Made by a program: the position numbers and the translations under genes
In this document: positions 33,101-39,700 of the stretch, piece by piece
How positions within the stretch are numbered: position 1 is the first letter of the stretch
Layout of the letters: every line of letters starts with the position of its first letter
Source: Bathymodiolus brooksi
Lineage: Eukaryota > Mollusca > Bivalvia > Mytilida > Modiolidae
Direction of reading: 5' to 3'
DNA length: 64,000 nt
Assembly: GCA_963680875.1 (NCBI GenBank)
Contig: OY804580.1
Location: forward strand, 97,369,353 to 97,433,352
The notes under the pieces: generated by a model
The model's database searches: none
The model's input: the letters and a program-made list of their open reading frames with translations, nothing else
What the model was told of the DNA's origin: nothing

Positions 33101-35710
33101 GGAGTGAGACACAAAAAGTGAAGGCCGCACATGTGTAACATAGTTATGATTGGTTTGTTTTATGGTGTTTAACGCCATTTTCAACCCAAAAAAATAGTTA
33201 TGAAATTTCTTTAAAATGATAACAAAATTAAGATTTGAAAATATGAAAATATGTATACCGGAGTTGTTTTGTAGATAATATATTTCATCTGATCTCGAAA
33301 CTACATTTTTGTGATTTTTTTTTCGGTGAAGGGGTTTTGACGCCTTATCACACATCACCAACTAGGGAGGGTACTAGATGATGAGATAAATATGTCTAAT
33401 GGAAATCATATCTGTTTGGAAATGTACAACGATACGACCTAATAATTCGATTGGACACAGAAGCTAATATTTACATATATGACACGTGTGACGTTCATCT
33501 ATATACATATACTGCTGTCACCCTTTGATCATAATAATATATTAATGGGTGCAAAAATTACAAATTATTAATTTCAATAAGTCAATTCAATTGATATAAA
33601 AAATATCAAATGATTTTTACATTGTATAAATTTCATTTCATGTTAAGTTTATTATGAATAAAGGTTAGAGAATATCCAGAGATCGAAAGGGCAATCAAAA
33701 AATGACAATACGGAGAAACTGGTAACATAGGGTACACAAGACAAAGAAAAACAAAACACAATCTAGACGGGAAAAAGGGAGAAGTATTTTTCGTTTTTAA
33801 ATTGAAGAAAAATATAATTTTCATTTCATTATTTCATATTGAAAGATGCTATCTCCCCCTTTTTTTCTTTCTCGCCGAAGGAAATTTGATAATATATATT
33901 TTGTCCTATATATTATAATTTTTACAAATATGAGGATTTCTGTTATGCTAACTTTTTCCCCGTCAAATTGCACACATTTCAAATTATTGGTCGTAGAACT
34001 ATCCAAAACCTGACCAATACAAAAAAAAAAAAACGAGACTTCAGGAATATGGTACTTTTTTTCTTACCTTGGAGTTTGCTATTTATATAATCTTCTTTGC
34101 AGATAAATCTATTTTCGTCCATAATATAAAGTTCTTCTCCTGTAGAAAGCTGTTTTCGACAGATCATACATGTGAAACACTTAAGATGAAAAACTTTATT
34201 CCTGGCGCGACGTACGAGATCATTTGGTGAAATACCTTGCGAGCATCCGGCACATTTTGTTCCATATCGTCTGAAATAGAGAAATAATTTTTTTGAAAAA
34301 TGGAGAGAAATTTTCTTATTTATTGATTGGTTGATTGGAGTTAACGCCAACTTTTGCAATATTTAAGCTATATCGTGGCGTTTTATTACATGAAATAGAG
34401 CATATTTTTTTTTAATTGGAGATAATTTATTTGATTTATTGATTGGCTAATTGGTGTTTAACTCTACTTTAATAACCATTTTAGCCGTATTTCATGGTTC
34501 TTTATCACAATAGTTATTTGTATATAGCATAACGTATATTAATTATTTAATACACTAATGTTTTAAATTTTATTTTATTACAATCTAGAACAACAATTAT
34601 ATTTGTAATCAATATATTTAAAGCTATTCTATTTACAGTACGGAGAAATCAAGTTAATAAATCATTTTGTTTCTCATGACAATGAATTATCAGAGAATTT
34701 GTAATAAAGAATTATATAATATTCTGTCTCTACTGTGTCTATAAAATCATATTTATTTAATTTTTACAACACATTTCTAGTGATATTGTACTTATTTTGT
34801 CGTTGTTTCCATATTTTTACTTTAATATTGCCTACAGATACATTTTTTTCTCCCTCAAATATTTAGATGGATTTCAAATTGTTTTAAGCTCATCAATAAT
34901 TATTTTGTGTTTAATAGGATTGGTTGGTTTGTGGTGTTTAACGCCACTTTCAACAATATTTCAGTTATATCGTGGCTGTAATAGAACTGGAGAAAATAAA
35001 TACAGAAATAGACGAAACAGAATATCACATTTGCATTCATTCAATATTTAATATGAAAAATATACGATCTTAAACTGCTATTTTCTCACGTAGTAATGTT
35101 TGCATTTGAAAAAAAATTGTGTTTTTTTATGGATATTTTGCCAATTAAACAATAACCTAGCTTCTAACGGAACTTATTGATTGTACGTGGGTTAACGTAC
35201 TAACAATTTATAAGATCATAAACTCTTCGTTAATTATTAATTTTAAGATATTGATATCGCTAATTTGCTTACGTTTCGAGTGCCTATTAACGAGCATTTA
35301 TCTTTAAAATCACTCAACATAGCACGATAACATGACAGTTATCATATTTTATAAAAGTAATATTGGTTAAACAGCCCTTTGTGATTATAATTAGTGGAAT
35401 TTGTATGACATGAGCACAATCTTTGTATAATAATAATGAGGTATGTCGTTTCTCCCTTATCTAAATATCCGTGTTTCAACACAAAATAGGGAAAATACAT
35501 TTATTACAGAAATTTGCAAAATGAAGTCGTGTTTGCTTACCTGAAGAAATCGTTCCTACAAAATAATTTACCATCTCTTGAAAAACATTTATCTGTTAGT
35601 GGCGTTTTACAGTCTGTACATTGTACACATTTCGCATGCCAAGCTCTGTCTAAAACATTAAGTAAAAATCGGTCTAAAATCGGCCGCTCACATCCGGCGC
35701 AGTGCACCAT
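1..35710 (-). CDS. Lhx1/5: LIM-homeodomain transcription factor Lhx1/5 (Lim1), 3' end off the window
   Basis: This entry spans the whole visible gene; the exons are listed separately. Joining five exons (35710-35541, 34270-34068, 20551-20010, 6637-6463, 1810-1664) gives an uninterrupted 412-codon frame plus one base: LIM1 (residues 4-54), LIM2 (63-117), a long acidic and Asn-rich linker (about 125-259), homeodomain (260-319) and a C-terminal region rich in Gly, Tyr and Pro. The N-terminus [20 protein letters not shown] is diagnostic of the Lhx1/Lhx5 subclass, not Lhx3/4, Islet, Lmx or Apterous. The family consists of nuclear DNA-binding factors that recognise TAAT-type sites, with LIM domains that bind cofactors such as LDB; roles are in neural and anterior patterning and excretory organs. 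The linker is about twice the length I recall for vertebrate LHX1. Protostomes usually have one gene in this class, hence Lhx1/5. The terminal exon or exons lie beyond position 1. Confidence 0.96.
864..910 (-). repeat. SINE core fragment
   Basis: It carries the shared 'tggtgtttaacg.cactttcaacaatatttcag' signature, which is the reverse complement of the 3' core of the tRNA-headed SINEs seen whole at 21.5, 47.2 and 62.4 kb. The head is missing. Confidence 0.7.
1664..1810 (-). CDS. Lhx1/5: Lhx1/5 exon 5 (C-terminal region)
   Basis: It is bounded by the acceptor TTATATTTCAG and the donor CAG|GTAAAC, and is 147 nt long. With the G left by exon 4 it encodes residues 364-412 and leaves one base for the next exon (phase 1). 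The peptide contains [17 protein letters not shown], which aligns with the SEYYG..NYDFFPQG region of vertebrate LHX1 as I recall it, followed by a Pro/Gln/Ser stretch. Vertebrate Lhx1 keeps this region and the rest of the C-terminus in one last exon, so the intron after 1664 appears to be an extra one. Confidence 0.93.
2035..2111. repeat. (AAC)n microsatellite
   Basis: This is a nearly uninterrupted run of about 25 AAC triplets directly before the 36-bp array. Confidence 0.97.
2137..3125. repeat. 36-bp minisatellite, 27 units
   Basis: 'taagatcc' recurs every 36 bases from 2141 to 3077 (27 occurrences). The unit is about taagatccaacacgaacccc plus acaaaggcacaaaaaa. Variants (gatcccc for gaacccc, ggtac for ggcac, aaacaa for aaaaaa) cluster in the middle at about 2330-2720, while the right third is almost uniform. 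A unit length divisible by three and lacking stops leaves all three minus frames open, which explains the long Phe/Cys/Val/Leu reading frames. It is not a gene. Confidence 0.97.
4435..4600 (+). mobile_element. Retroelement 3'-UTR fragment, two tandem copies of a 66-bp piece
   Basis: 'attgtgttgtctgtccttcg...atttacggattctgattacc...ttggtatcttcaaa' is the dispersed 3'-end family. The segment occurs twice in tandem (about 4455-4520 and 4521-4586), so this copy shows an early stage of internal duplication. Confidence 0.7.
6083..6215 (-). mobile_element. Retroelement 3'-UTR fragment
   Basis: 'gataccaaagggaggtaatc', 'agaatccgtaaatcgagga' and 'ctacaaaacatacacataaa' match the family seen at 12965, 14510 and 44463, same orientation. 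Confidence 0.75.
6463..6637 (-). CDS. Lhx1/5: Lhx1/5 exon 4 (end of homeodomain and post-homeodomain)
   Basis: It is bounded by the acceptor TATATTTCAG and the donor TTTTTCAG|GTAAAT, and is 175 nt long. It encodes residues 306-363: [20 protein letters not shown], then [20 protein letters not shown] and [18 protein letters not shown]. It begins at homeodomain position 47 (W48, F49, N51, R53 all present), the usual intron site of LIM-homeobox genes. The post-homeodomain [15 protein letters not shown] block is a hallmark of Lhx1/5. The exon begins in phase 0 and ends with one base, matching exon 5. It is too short to show up as a stand-alone reading frame. Confidence 0.96.
6672..7160 (+). mobile_element. 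Retroelement 3'-UTR copy containing a 30-bp array
   Basis: The left flank (tttatatgtatgttttgtagatcgttg) and the right flank (cttcgattt..ggatttctgattat.cctttggtatcttcaa) are the two sides of the dispersed 3'-end family. The segment between them has been amplified 13-fold. It sits only 34 bases inside intron 3 from exon 4. Confidence 0.75.
6721..7097. repeat. 30-bp minisatellite, 13 units
   Basis: 'tacatggcca' recurs exactly every 30 bases from 6721 to 7081. The unit is tacatggccattgtgttgtc plus tgtccttttg, with a few single-base variants concentrated in the left half. All frames lack stops because 30 is divisible by three. The reading frames on both strands are repeat artefacts. Confidence 0.98.
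7275..7490. repeat. Diverged tandem duplication of about 110 bp
   Basis: 'tttttcttactatgcaa.a' and 'ttttctgt.caa.aagac' recur once each in the two halves (about 7278-7370 and 7387-7485), followed each time by 'ataaaact'. No coding signal is seen. Confidence 0.65.
7533..7632. repeat. Unclassified dispersed repeat, copy 1
   Basis: 'tgtgttcagtgaattcgac...gagaggtgaatgtttg...gatattggtgga...aaattttcttttcat' is about 75-80% alike by eye to 11130-11222. A shorter piece lies at 44616-44660. Its class is unknown. Confidence 0.6.
8085..8680 (-). mobile_element. Dispersed element ('ggttattccagaaacgc' family) with 57-bp array
   Basis: The right part (8552-8665: ccgattttggctatcctgtt, ccttttggttttct, attatttgtctttcca, gaaggttattccagaaacgc, atcgtgcgcac) is the reverse complement of the element at 54175-54330. 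The left part is an eightfold expansion of the adjoining element segment 'accttagttttaataataat'. The same family hosts the 44/45-bp array at 21.9 kb. Confidence 0.7.
8111..8555. repeat. 57-bp tandem array, nearly 8 units
   Basis: 'taaataatgt aattattatt' recurs every 57 bases from 8111 to 8510. The unit continues 'aaaactaaggttctcctccc tcagattttgcagttct'. Units are almost identical, implying recent expansion. The periodic 19-residue reading frame here is a consequence of the unit length. Confidence 0.97.
8985..9131. repeat. Palindrome (hairpin or MITE-like element), copy 1
   Basis: The inverted ends 'caatatacgtacattgtcg' and 'cgacaatgtacgtatattg' match perfectly, and the complementarity continues inward through 'aatataaaatt..ttt' and 'gaaacaggc/gcctgtttc'. 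The centre is 'gctcgccgaaggctcgct'. Confidence 0.9.
9426..9572. repeat. Palindrome (hairpin or MITE-like element), copy 2
   Basis: It has the same inverted-arm structure as the palindrome at 8985, displaced by 441 bases, with a few substitutions. Confidence 0.88.
9578..12482 (-). other. Intron 3, largely unique AT-rich DNA
   Basis: There is no exon, RNA gene or complete mobile element that I can support. It holds one dispersed-repeat copy at 11130-11222. The rest could contain regulatory elements, but nothing stands out by sequence alone. Confidence 0.5.
11130..11222. repeat. Unclassified dispersed repeat, copy 2
   Basis: It has the same word order as 7533-7632: 'tgtgttcagtgattttaggt', 'gagaggtgattgtt', 'gatattgatgga', 'taaattttcttttcat'. 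Confidence 0.6.
12483..12545 (-). repeat. SINE core fragment
   Basis: 'cgtgtttagcgccactttca' followed by 'tatttcagttatatcgtggc' is the reverse complement of the shared SINE core. No head is present. Confidence 0.75.
12965..13190 (-). mobile_element. Retroelement 3'-end fragment
   Basis: 'gataccaaaggggtaatcag', 'aatccgtatatcgaagaaga', 'gagtaacacgaaccccacta', 'ggtgttctggaagggtaggc' and 'tagtggcacccgtcgtgtta' occur in the order expected for the reverse complement of the copy at 48.9-49.1 kb. It is one of the longer unexpanded copies. Confidence 0.8.
13557..13920 (-). mobile_element. tRNA-derived SINE, near full length
   Basis: Read on the minus strand it starts near 13920 with 'ggtggtgtaatggttagcgt' (A-box region), then a B box 'gttcgagactc' (13861-13851), an anonymous body with 'gagcgacatgtctaccc', and the core end 'gctgaaaaattgttcatttg' then 'gcgttaaacagcaatcattc'. 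The same element occurs at 45302-45650 and 54413-54785. It has no protein-coding capacity; SINEs of this type use LINE machinery. Confidence 0.85.
14510..14640 (-). mobile_element. Retroelement 3'-UTR fragment
   Basis: 'ccaaaggggtaatccgaatc', 'gacaaaaggacaaacaacga' and 'acattacacataaaactaaa' match the family; diverged. Confidence 0.7.
14975..15162. repeat. Two (CT)n microsatellites
   Basis: Runs at 14975-14999 and 15111-15162 (26 uninterrupted CT dinucleotides in the second) are separated by about 110 bases of unrelated sequence. Confidence 0.97.
15631..15683 (-). repeat. SINE core fragment
   Basis: 'tggtgcttaacgccactttc' followed by 'aacaatatttcagttatatc'; headless. Confidence 0.75.
16141..16196 (-). 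repeat. SINE core fragment (second subfamily)
   Basis: 'gtgattgttgtttaacgcca' and 'actcagcaattgttcatcta' match the tail of the 13.6-kb and 45.3-kb SINE type rather than the 'actttcaacaatatt' type. Confidence 0.7.
17315..17378 (-). repeat. SINE core fragment
   Basis: 'tatggtgtttaacgccactt' then 'tcaataatatttcagttata' and 'tcgtggcgg'. Confidence 0.8.
17379..18488 (-). other. Intron 3 unique sequence
   Basis: There is no coding or RNA feature. The stretch 17750-18130 has fewer simple repeats and a higher GC content than its surroundings; nothing in it is recognisable. Confidence 0.4.
18489..18745 (-). mobile_element. SINE, near full length
   Basis: Shared core at left (cttaacaccactttcagcca), middle 'ggtggaggaaaccgga', 'ctgccgcaagtcactgacaa' and 'gagcggggttcgaaaactca' (B-box reverse complement), and a diverged head to about 18745. 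Same type as 21523 and 62380. Confidence 0.8.
18746..20009 (-). other. Intron 3, next to exon 3
   Basis: The donor of exon 3 (GTATGTGG, G at 20009) lies at its right end. Short reading frames here have no recognisable content. Confidence 0.5.
20010..20551 (-). CDS. Lhx1/5: Lhx1/5 exon 3 (linker and homeodomain residues 1-46)
   Basis: It is bounded by the acceptor TGTCATCTACAG and the donor CAG|GTATGTGG, and is 542 nt long. Two bases complete Gly125 with exon 2, followed by 180 codons (126-305). The linker opens with an acidic run ([11 protein letters not shown]), then an Asn-rich stretch ([20 protein letters not shown]) and a Ser/Asp-rich part. The homeodomain begins at residue 260 with [20 protein letters not shown] and ends in this exon at NMRVIQ. 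The [19 protein letters not shown] stretch is characteristic of Lhx1/5. The Asn-rich run is AAT/AAC-encoded and probably length-variable between individuals. Confidence 0.97.
20552..21522 (-). other. Intron 2, unique sequence next to exon 3
   Basis: AT-rich, with no coding feature. The pyrimidine tract and acceptor for exon 3 lie at 20552-20570. Confidence 0.5.
21523..21787 (-). mobile_element. SINE, full length
   Basis: The core (ggtgtttaacgccactatca, acaatatttcagttatatcg) is followed by 'gatggaggaaaccggagcac', 'gccgcatgtcactgacaaac', 'gtatcgagtacacctcgcca' and a tRNA-like head whose reverse complement contains 'cgaatcccactcatgg' and ends near 'gatcgtatgctagttggatt'. Confidence 0.85.
21815..25380 (+). 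mobile_element. Dispersed element hosting the 44/45-bp satellite-like array
   Basis: The left flank (cgtttctggaataacc, aaagccaaataattta) and the right flank (aaaatcggctatggtc, cctgaagaaggagaaaaacc, ttagttttaacaataattac) match the unexpanded copy at 54175-54390, where the array unit 'gggagcaagaaaaccaaagg' occurs once. The array is therefore an internal amplification of this element, inside intron 2 of Lhx1/5. Confidence 0.8.
21898..25285. repeat. 44/45-bp tandem array, about 75 units
   Basis: The unit is ctgggagcaagtaaaccaaa plus gggctataaacaggatagcc plus aaaat (45 bp). A 44-bp form has 'gggcataaac'. Both forms are interspersed from 21.9 to 24.6 kb, while the last 0.6 kb is nearly pure 44-bp units, mostly with 'gatgacc'. 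Several long reading frames on both strands are artefacts of the stop-free period. The array occupies a quarter of intron 2. Confidence 0.98.
25795..25935 (+). mobile_element. SINE 3' part, opposite orientation
   Basis: 'gtttgtcagtgacttgcggc', 'tcctccaccaaaacataccg' and 'gaatgtggcgttaaacacca' form the shared core in sense. It ends in 'ccataaccctaaccc'; the tRNA-like head is missing. Confidence 0.8.
26170..26425 (+). mobile_element. Retroelement 3'-end copy with a 30-bp triplication
   Basis: The order is 'caggaactggtagtccttcc', 'ggagcacctgtgttcaccct', then 'tttagttttctgtgtagtgc', 'tttgtagatcatcgtttgtc', three copies of ggccattgtattgtctgtcc plus ttcttctttt (26297-26386), then the 'cgatttacggattctgctcg' end. 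The 30-bp unit corresponds to the unit amplified 13-fold at 6721-7097. Confidence 0.8.
27299..27340 (-). repeat. SINE core scrap
   Basis: 'tatggttatggtgtttaacg' then 'cgactttcgacaatattt'; strongly truncated. Confidence 0.65.
31475..31690 (-). mobile_element. Retroelement 3'-end fragment (second segment type)
   Basis: 'aaataaacgttagagaatac', 'aactggcaacatagggtact', 'cataaaccccctacaaacaa' and 'ctggaggtagaaacgaaccg' are the reverse complement of the segment at 48060-48315. Confidence 0.7.
31880..31965 (-). mobile_element. Retroelement 3'-UTR scrap
   Basis: 'gaagatatcaaaggggtaat' then 'cagaatccataattcgaaga' and 'aggacaggcaatac'. Confidence 0.7.
33150..33187 (-). repeat. SINE core scrap
   Basis: 'ggtttgttttatggtgttta' then 'acgccattttcaacc'; headless. 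Confidence 0.65.
33648..33775 (-). mobile_element. Retroelement 3'-end fragment (second segment type)
   Basis: 'aaaggttagagaatatccag', 'ggagaaactggtaacatagg' and 'gtacacaagacaaagaaaaa' are the same segment as 31475 and 48060-48315. Confidence 0.7.
34068..34270 (-). CDS. Lhx1/5: Lhx1/5 exon 2 (second LIM domain)
   Basis: It is bounded by the acceptor CTCTATTTCAG and the donor CTCCAAG|GTAAG, and is 203 nt long. Its first A completes Arg57 with exon 1; it ends with one base of Gly125. LIM2 zinc ligands are C63, C66, H85, C88, C91, C94, C114 and D117. Diagnostic stretches are [20 protein letters not shown] and [23 protein letters not shown] domains mediate protein binding (LDB/CLIM family and others) and do not bind DNA. 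Confidence 0.97.
34271..35540 (-). other. Intron 1 of Lhx1/5 with three SINE core scraps
   Basis: It is 1270 bp, the shortest visible intron. SINE-core pieces lie at 34320-34382 (ttgattggagttaacgccaa), 34436-34500 (ctaattggtgtttaactcta) and 34919-34981 (gtggtgtttaacgccacttt, tcaacaatatttcagttata). No extra exon is seen. Confidence 0.8.
35541..35710 (-). CDS. Lhx1/5: Lhx1/5 exon 1 (start codon and first LIM domain)
   Basis: The ATG at 35710 is in a favourable context (GCGATGG) and gives MVHCAGC..., the N-terminus conserved across Lhx1/5. LIM1 zinc ligands are C4, C7, H25, C28, C31, C34, C51 and D54. It ends at CTTCAG|GTAAGC, leaving two bases of Arg57. The frame is open for 21 more codons upstream to an ATG at 35773, just after an in-frame TAA. 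That would add [20 protein letters not shown] plus A, but its context (TTTATGA) is weaker, so 35710 is preferred. Confidence 0.96.
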
Positions 35711-36250
35711 CGCCGATTTCCGTCCGACCGCCACAATTGAAGTTGAATGCATACAATCCAAATAACAGTTCATAAATTTTTAACAGACGGGAAATTATAT
35801 TTCCCAAAATGTACTAGATTAAACCAGTGTTGTTAAACAATATATATCAATCAATTCTATGTCGTACCATACAACATTTTCCACAGAATATATCATATAA
35901 AAATTTTAAGTTTCTCCAAATTTCCTGAATCACAGCAGCTACAAATACACGTCGTAAAATATTCAAAGTTGTTTATTCGTTATTTACACAACTCGAAATT
36001 TTTCTACCATCAATAACACAGACTTCTTTAGACCATTTGGGAAGGTACATACAAACATTTATTTCAACACAACTCTGTAACATTTTATTCCTCGATTATT
36101 CACAAAATAGTAAAAGAGGCGGAGCTACACAATGATTTAGCTGTCAATCATGTCTGTCGTTGCGGCTTGATCAATGGGATGTGCAAGGAGGGTGTGAATT
36201 ATGCCGTCAGCCATCGGTTGATATGAAATATCATTTGAATATTAAATGTG
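35711..36250 (-). promoter_or_regulatory. Proximal 5' region of Lhx1/5 (5' UTR or promoter, extent unknown)
   Basis: There is no clear TATA box or initiator that I would commit to. On the minus strand, 36150-36141 reads TGATTGACAG, the PBX:MEIS/PREP composite decamer. It lies in a locally less AT-rich stretch (36115-36220) that also contains 'gaggcggagc'. The transcription start cannot be placed from sequence alone. Confidence 0.4.
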
Positions 36251-36875
36251 AATTACAATATAATTGTAACCGTTCATAAGGAGGATCGTGACCTCTTTGG
36301 TATAGAGGCTGTGTAGTAATAGAGGTTTATTCATCTACGATCTAAACCCAATGTGAAAATTAAAAATAAATCTATGAATCATATAGTACCCGTTCTTTAT
36401 AAAATATTTGCTTTTATAAGAAATTAAATATGTATTTAAAAATCATACAATCGTCCCAGTTCATTCAAGTGACATCGATAGCAAAAATGTACATAAAATT
36501 CACGGATAGTGCGAAAGACATAATCCATTGTATAGTTCAATATTTGCTAAAATTTTTACTTTGATTTGGTGTTAAATGTCTTAAGTTGTATACGGAGAAA
36601 TTCTCTAAGTTTTTAAAAGCTTGTTTGCTTAAAGATCGCGGTTTGTTGTGGTATGGTACCACAAAAGAACTGATGTCCATCGTATTGTTTTCATAGGGTT
36701 ATACGATATTTTATTATATATTGTAAAAATCCCTTTCTGTTTAATCATCTTTGATGTGCCCCGTGTAGTTAAACATTGTTCCCCCTGTCTACTACAGTGA
36801 CATCAACTATATTAGTCACATGGAATTAAAAAGTCTGTAAATTTTTTTTGTAAAAGAAAAGAGGGGGAGAGGGGA

Positions 36876-36894
36876 GGGGGGGGGGGGGGGGGGG
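36876..36894. repeat. Poly-G run
   Basis: An uninterrupted G tract of about 19, preceded by G-rich 'gagggggagaggggagg'. It could form G-quadruplexes and is prone to sequencing length error. Confidence 0.95.
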
Positions 36895-37356
36895 CTAAAA
36901 TAAGAGTATTGTGGTATTGATTAGGCCGCTGTTATTGGGTATTAACTCATTTATATTAAAGTAATATGAAAGGCGAATATCATGGAATTTTTGGATTAAA
37001 TATTTTCACTTAATATGTCACTTAATTTGAACTAAAATCAACTGCATAACATTAAAAATCCGCTCAAAAGCAGATTTTTTGAGCAAATCGCAAAATATTT
37101 GACAGCAGATAATTCTGTTTTCCAGTACAGTAATGCAAATGATATGCGCGTGACACAAGATTTGAACTCTTTCGGGGAGATTATCGCTCATGCGCAATGT
37201 TCAGTTGATGGAAAACAATATATATTCCGTGTGTACCACATACGAATAATTGCAAAACAAAATTGGTTCACACGACATGAAACAGACAGATTCCTCAATA
37301 ATCATTGTCAGGAATGTGTGCGTGCTTACCTCAGCATCCATGATTGTTTTTATTTT

Positions 37357-37440
37357 CTTCACGAGGTCATGATCGGCAATCATCGGACCAAAACTTTTCT
37401 TCACGAGGTTATGATCGGCAATGATCGAAACAAAACAACC
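37357..37440. repeat. 42-bp tandem duplication
   Basis: 'cttcacgaggt.atgatcgg' starts at 37357 and again at 37399, followed by 'caat.atcg'. It sits in a less AT-rich patch upstream of Lhx1/5. On the minus strand, a consensus splice donor GCTGAG|GTAAGC lies at 37330/37329. Confidence 0.85.
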
Positions 37441-37449
37441 GAAAGTTAA

Positions 37450-39577
37450 TCAGTCTCCACAACAATGGCGAGGACGATAAACATGCACACGGATTTGTAA
37501 ATTTCTAGTTGTTGGGAACATATTTCGACTTGAAACATGCATGAATAGCTTAGTAAATTTACTACCGCCGTATTCCAAAATGAATTTTCAGCGGGAAATT
37601 TTCTTCACCCAAAACTGGTGTAATATTACTTTAAATGACTTTCGTTTTTTCTTTAAAGCATTTCTTTTATATAGAAAAGTATTCGACAGGGATAAATTCT
37701 TGGGGGTATTTCGCGACATCTTATTTAAAACGAAATCGACCAAATAATATCAACATTATTACTATTATTTTATTAATGCACACAAGTAACCCATTTAGAT
37801 CTTAGCATTACAATTTACATAATATACATGTACAGACAAGGCAAATAAAGCATACATGACTACATAAAAAACCCCAAAAAAACCCAATAACATGAACTGC
37901 AATTATGACTGTGATGAATCTCCCTCTCTCAGTTCTAATGACTGTCTTATGAAAGACGTAACAGTCCTAATTTGTTCGAGTGTTGACGGGTTAAGTATTT
38001 TTGTTAATTTCTCTTCATGGTTTAATTCAAGAAAATTTGAATATATATTTTGAAAGTATTGGTAGAAGATGTTTCGATTATTGGTATTTCTCTTGCATTC
38101 AAAGAAAAAATGAAATTAATCTTCTTTAATATACACTGTTCGTGTACCAAGTCATTATTTTAAACTAATTTAAAAGCTGAAAATCATTCATTCCATCATT
38201 TAGTTTCAACCGACATGACTAGTTGCATTTGCAGAACCATATTTTTGTGTGCGTCTCTAATGGTTTCCGAAAATACCATAAGAGTTGTGGTACCACAGAT
38301 ACCGACAGGCCACGATTTTTTTTAGGTTTAATTAAACTTTCTATCAAAGATATTCCAGGACAGCCCCAATCCACTTATACAATGGTTTATTATGTGGAGA
38401 GGACCCTTATAAGTTGATATACCTTGTGTCTAATCCAATTGTTAAAATATTTAGCAATAAAATATGTTTAATCTATAAAATGGTTGGTTTGTGCCCCCTT
38501 TCTTTTAAAGGATCAATAGAATAATAAGTGTTTAATTATCAATATAAATGTATTTTTAAAAGCATTTTTTATTTTCAGATTTAAACAAAAGAGTCCATCT
38601 CAAATGAAGTTATTTGTTCGCTATGAATTTGTGTTATTTAAGTTTTAAACAGAAGAGTACATGTTAAAATTTTGGATTGCTAAAAATAAAAAAAGAATAA
38701 TGTCTTTTGCTCGCTATGAATCTGTGCTATTTATTTGATCTTTTGTATATATTTCAATTTTTTGTTCAGAAAAAAAGAAGAAGAATAAAATGAAATATCC
38801 AAATATCAAACATAAATTATATGAATATATTTAAAAATATAAAACATGATATATGCACATTTATGTTAACTGTTAACTATTGAAACGCAATTAAAAACTG
38901 TAAACTTTCACAACATTTAAATTGAAATGAAGTCTTCACGGCATACAAATAAATCAACAATTAAATAAAATATCAAATGATAGAGAATTCAATAAATAAC
39001 ATCGAATATGACATTTTACACTATTAATGGTCTTGGGGGACGAGTAATCATAATAGTGTATTTCATTCTTATTTGTAGTAAATCTTTGTCGCGTGACACC
39101 AGTCTCAAAAAATATATGTATGAAGGACTCAATACAGTTGTCTCTCAATCCTTCAGAAAACAAAAAAATTAAGTACTTGTAATATCTTATGAAATTTAAG
39201 AAAATTATGACATTTCATAAAATTCACAAAGATCAGCCAGCACCGAATTTCCCACAAACAACTTCTTAAGTCAAATTTGACACCATCACGATTTCAAGAA
39301 CATGTTTAACTTTCAACTTTTATTGAATAATTCTCAGACACAACTACATGTGTAATAAGAGAAGCATAAATTATAACATATTTACATTCAATGGTGGATA
39401 AGACTGTTAGAATGGAATAAGAAGACAGCATAAACGTATACTGAAATTTCTGAGATTTAATTGAAACCTTGGACTTTAGGACGAAATTTTTAATATGTAG
39501 ATCAATTTTTAGCCCATTTTCATTTTGATGATTTTTTTAGTTATACAGCAGGGTAAACGAAGAAAGCAGAAATTGTA
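37450..39577. other. Intergenic, nothing recognised
   Basis: AT-rich, with short reading frames lacking any family resemblance. Two imperfect copies of 'gctcgctatgaat.tgtg.tattta' at about 38617-38645 and 38709-38737 form a minor internal repeat. Confidence 0.4.
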
Positions 39578-39700
39578 GGGGTTATGGTTCTGGTGTTTAA
39601 CGCCACTTTCAACAATATTTCAGCTATATCGTGGCGGTCAGTTTTATTGGTGGAGAAAACCGGAGTGCGCAGTGAAAACCACCAGAAATTTTAAATCTTT
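39578..39700 (-). mobile_element. SINE, core and middle
   Basis: 'ggtgtttaacgccactttca', 'acaatatttcagctatatcg', 'tggcggtcagttttattggt', 'ggagaaaaccggagtgcgc'; the head is missing. Confidence 0.85.

Larger units (their letters stand above)
26426..33149 (-). other. Intron 2 middle, mostly unique
   Basis: There is no supported exon or RNA gene. Minor repeats: SINE core scrap at 27299-27340, retroelement pieces at 31475-31690 and 31880-31965. The less AT-rich blocks at about 27700-28240, 29200-29480 and 30110-30330 are candidate regulatory DNA (see findings). Confidence 0.45.
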
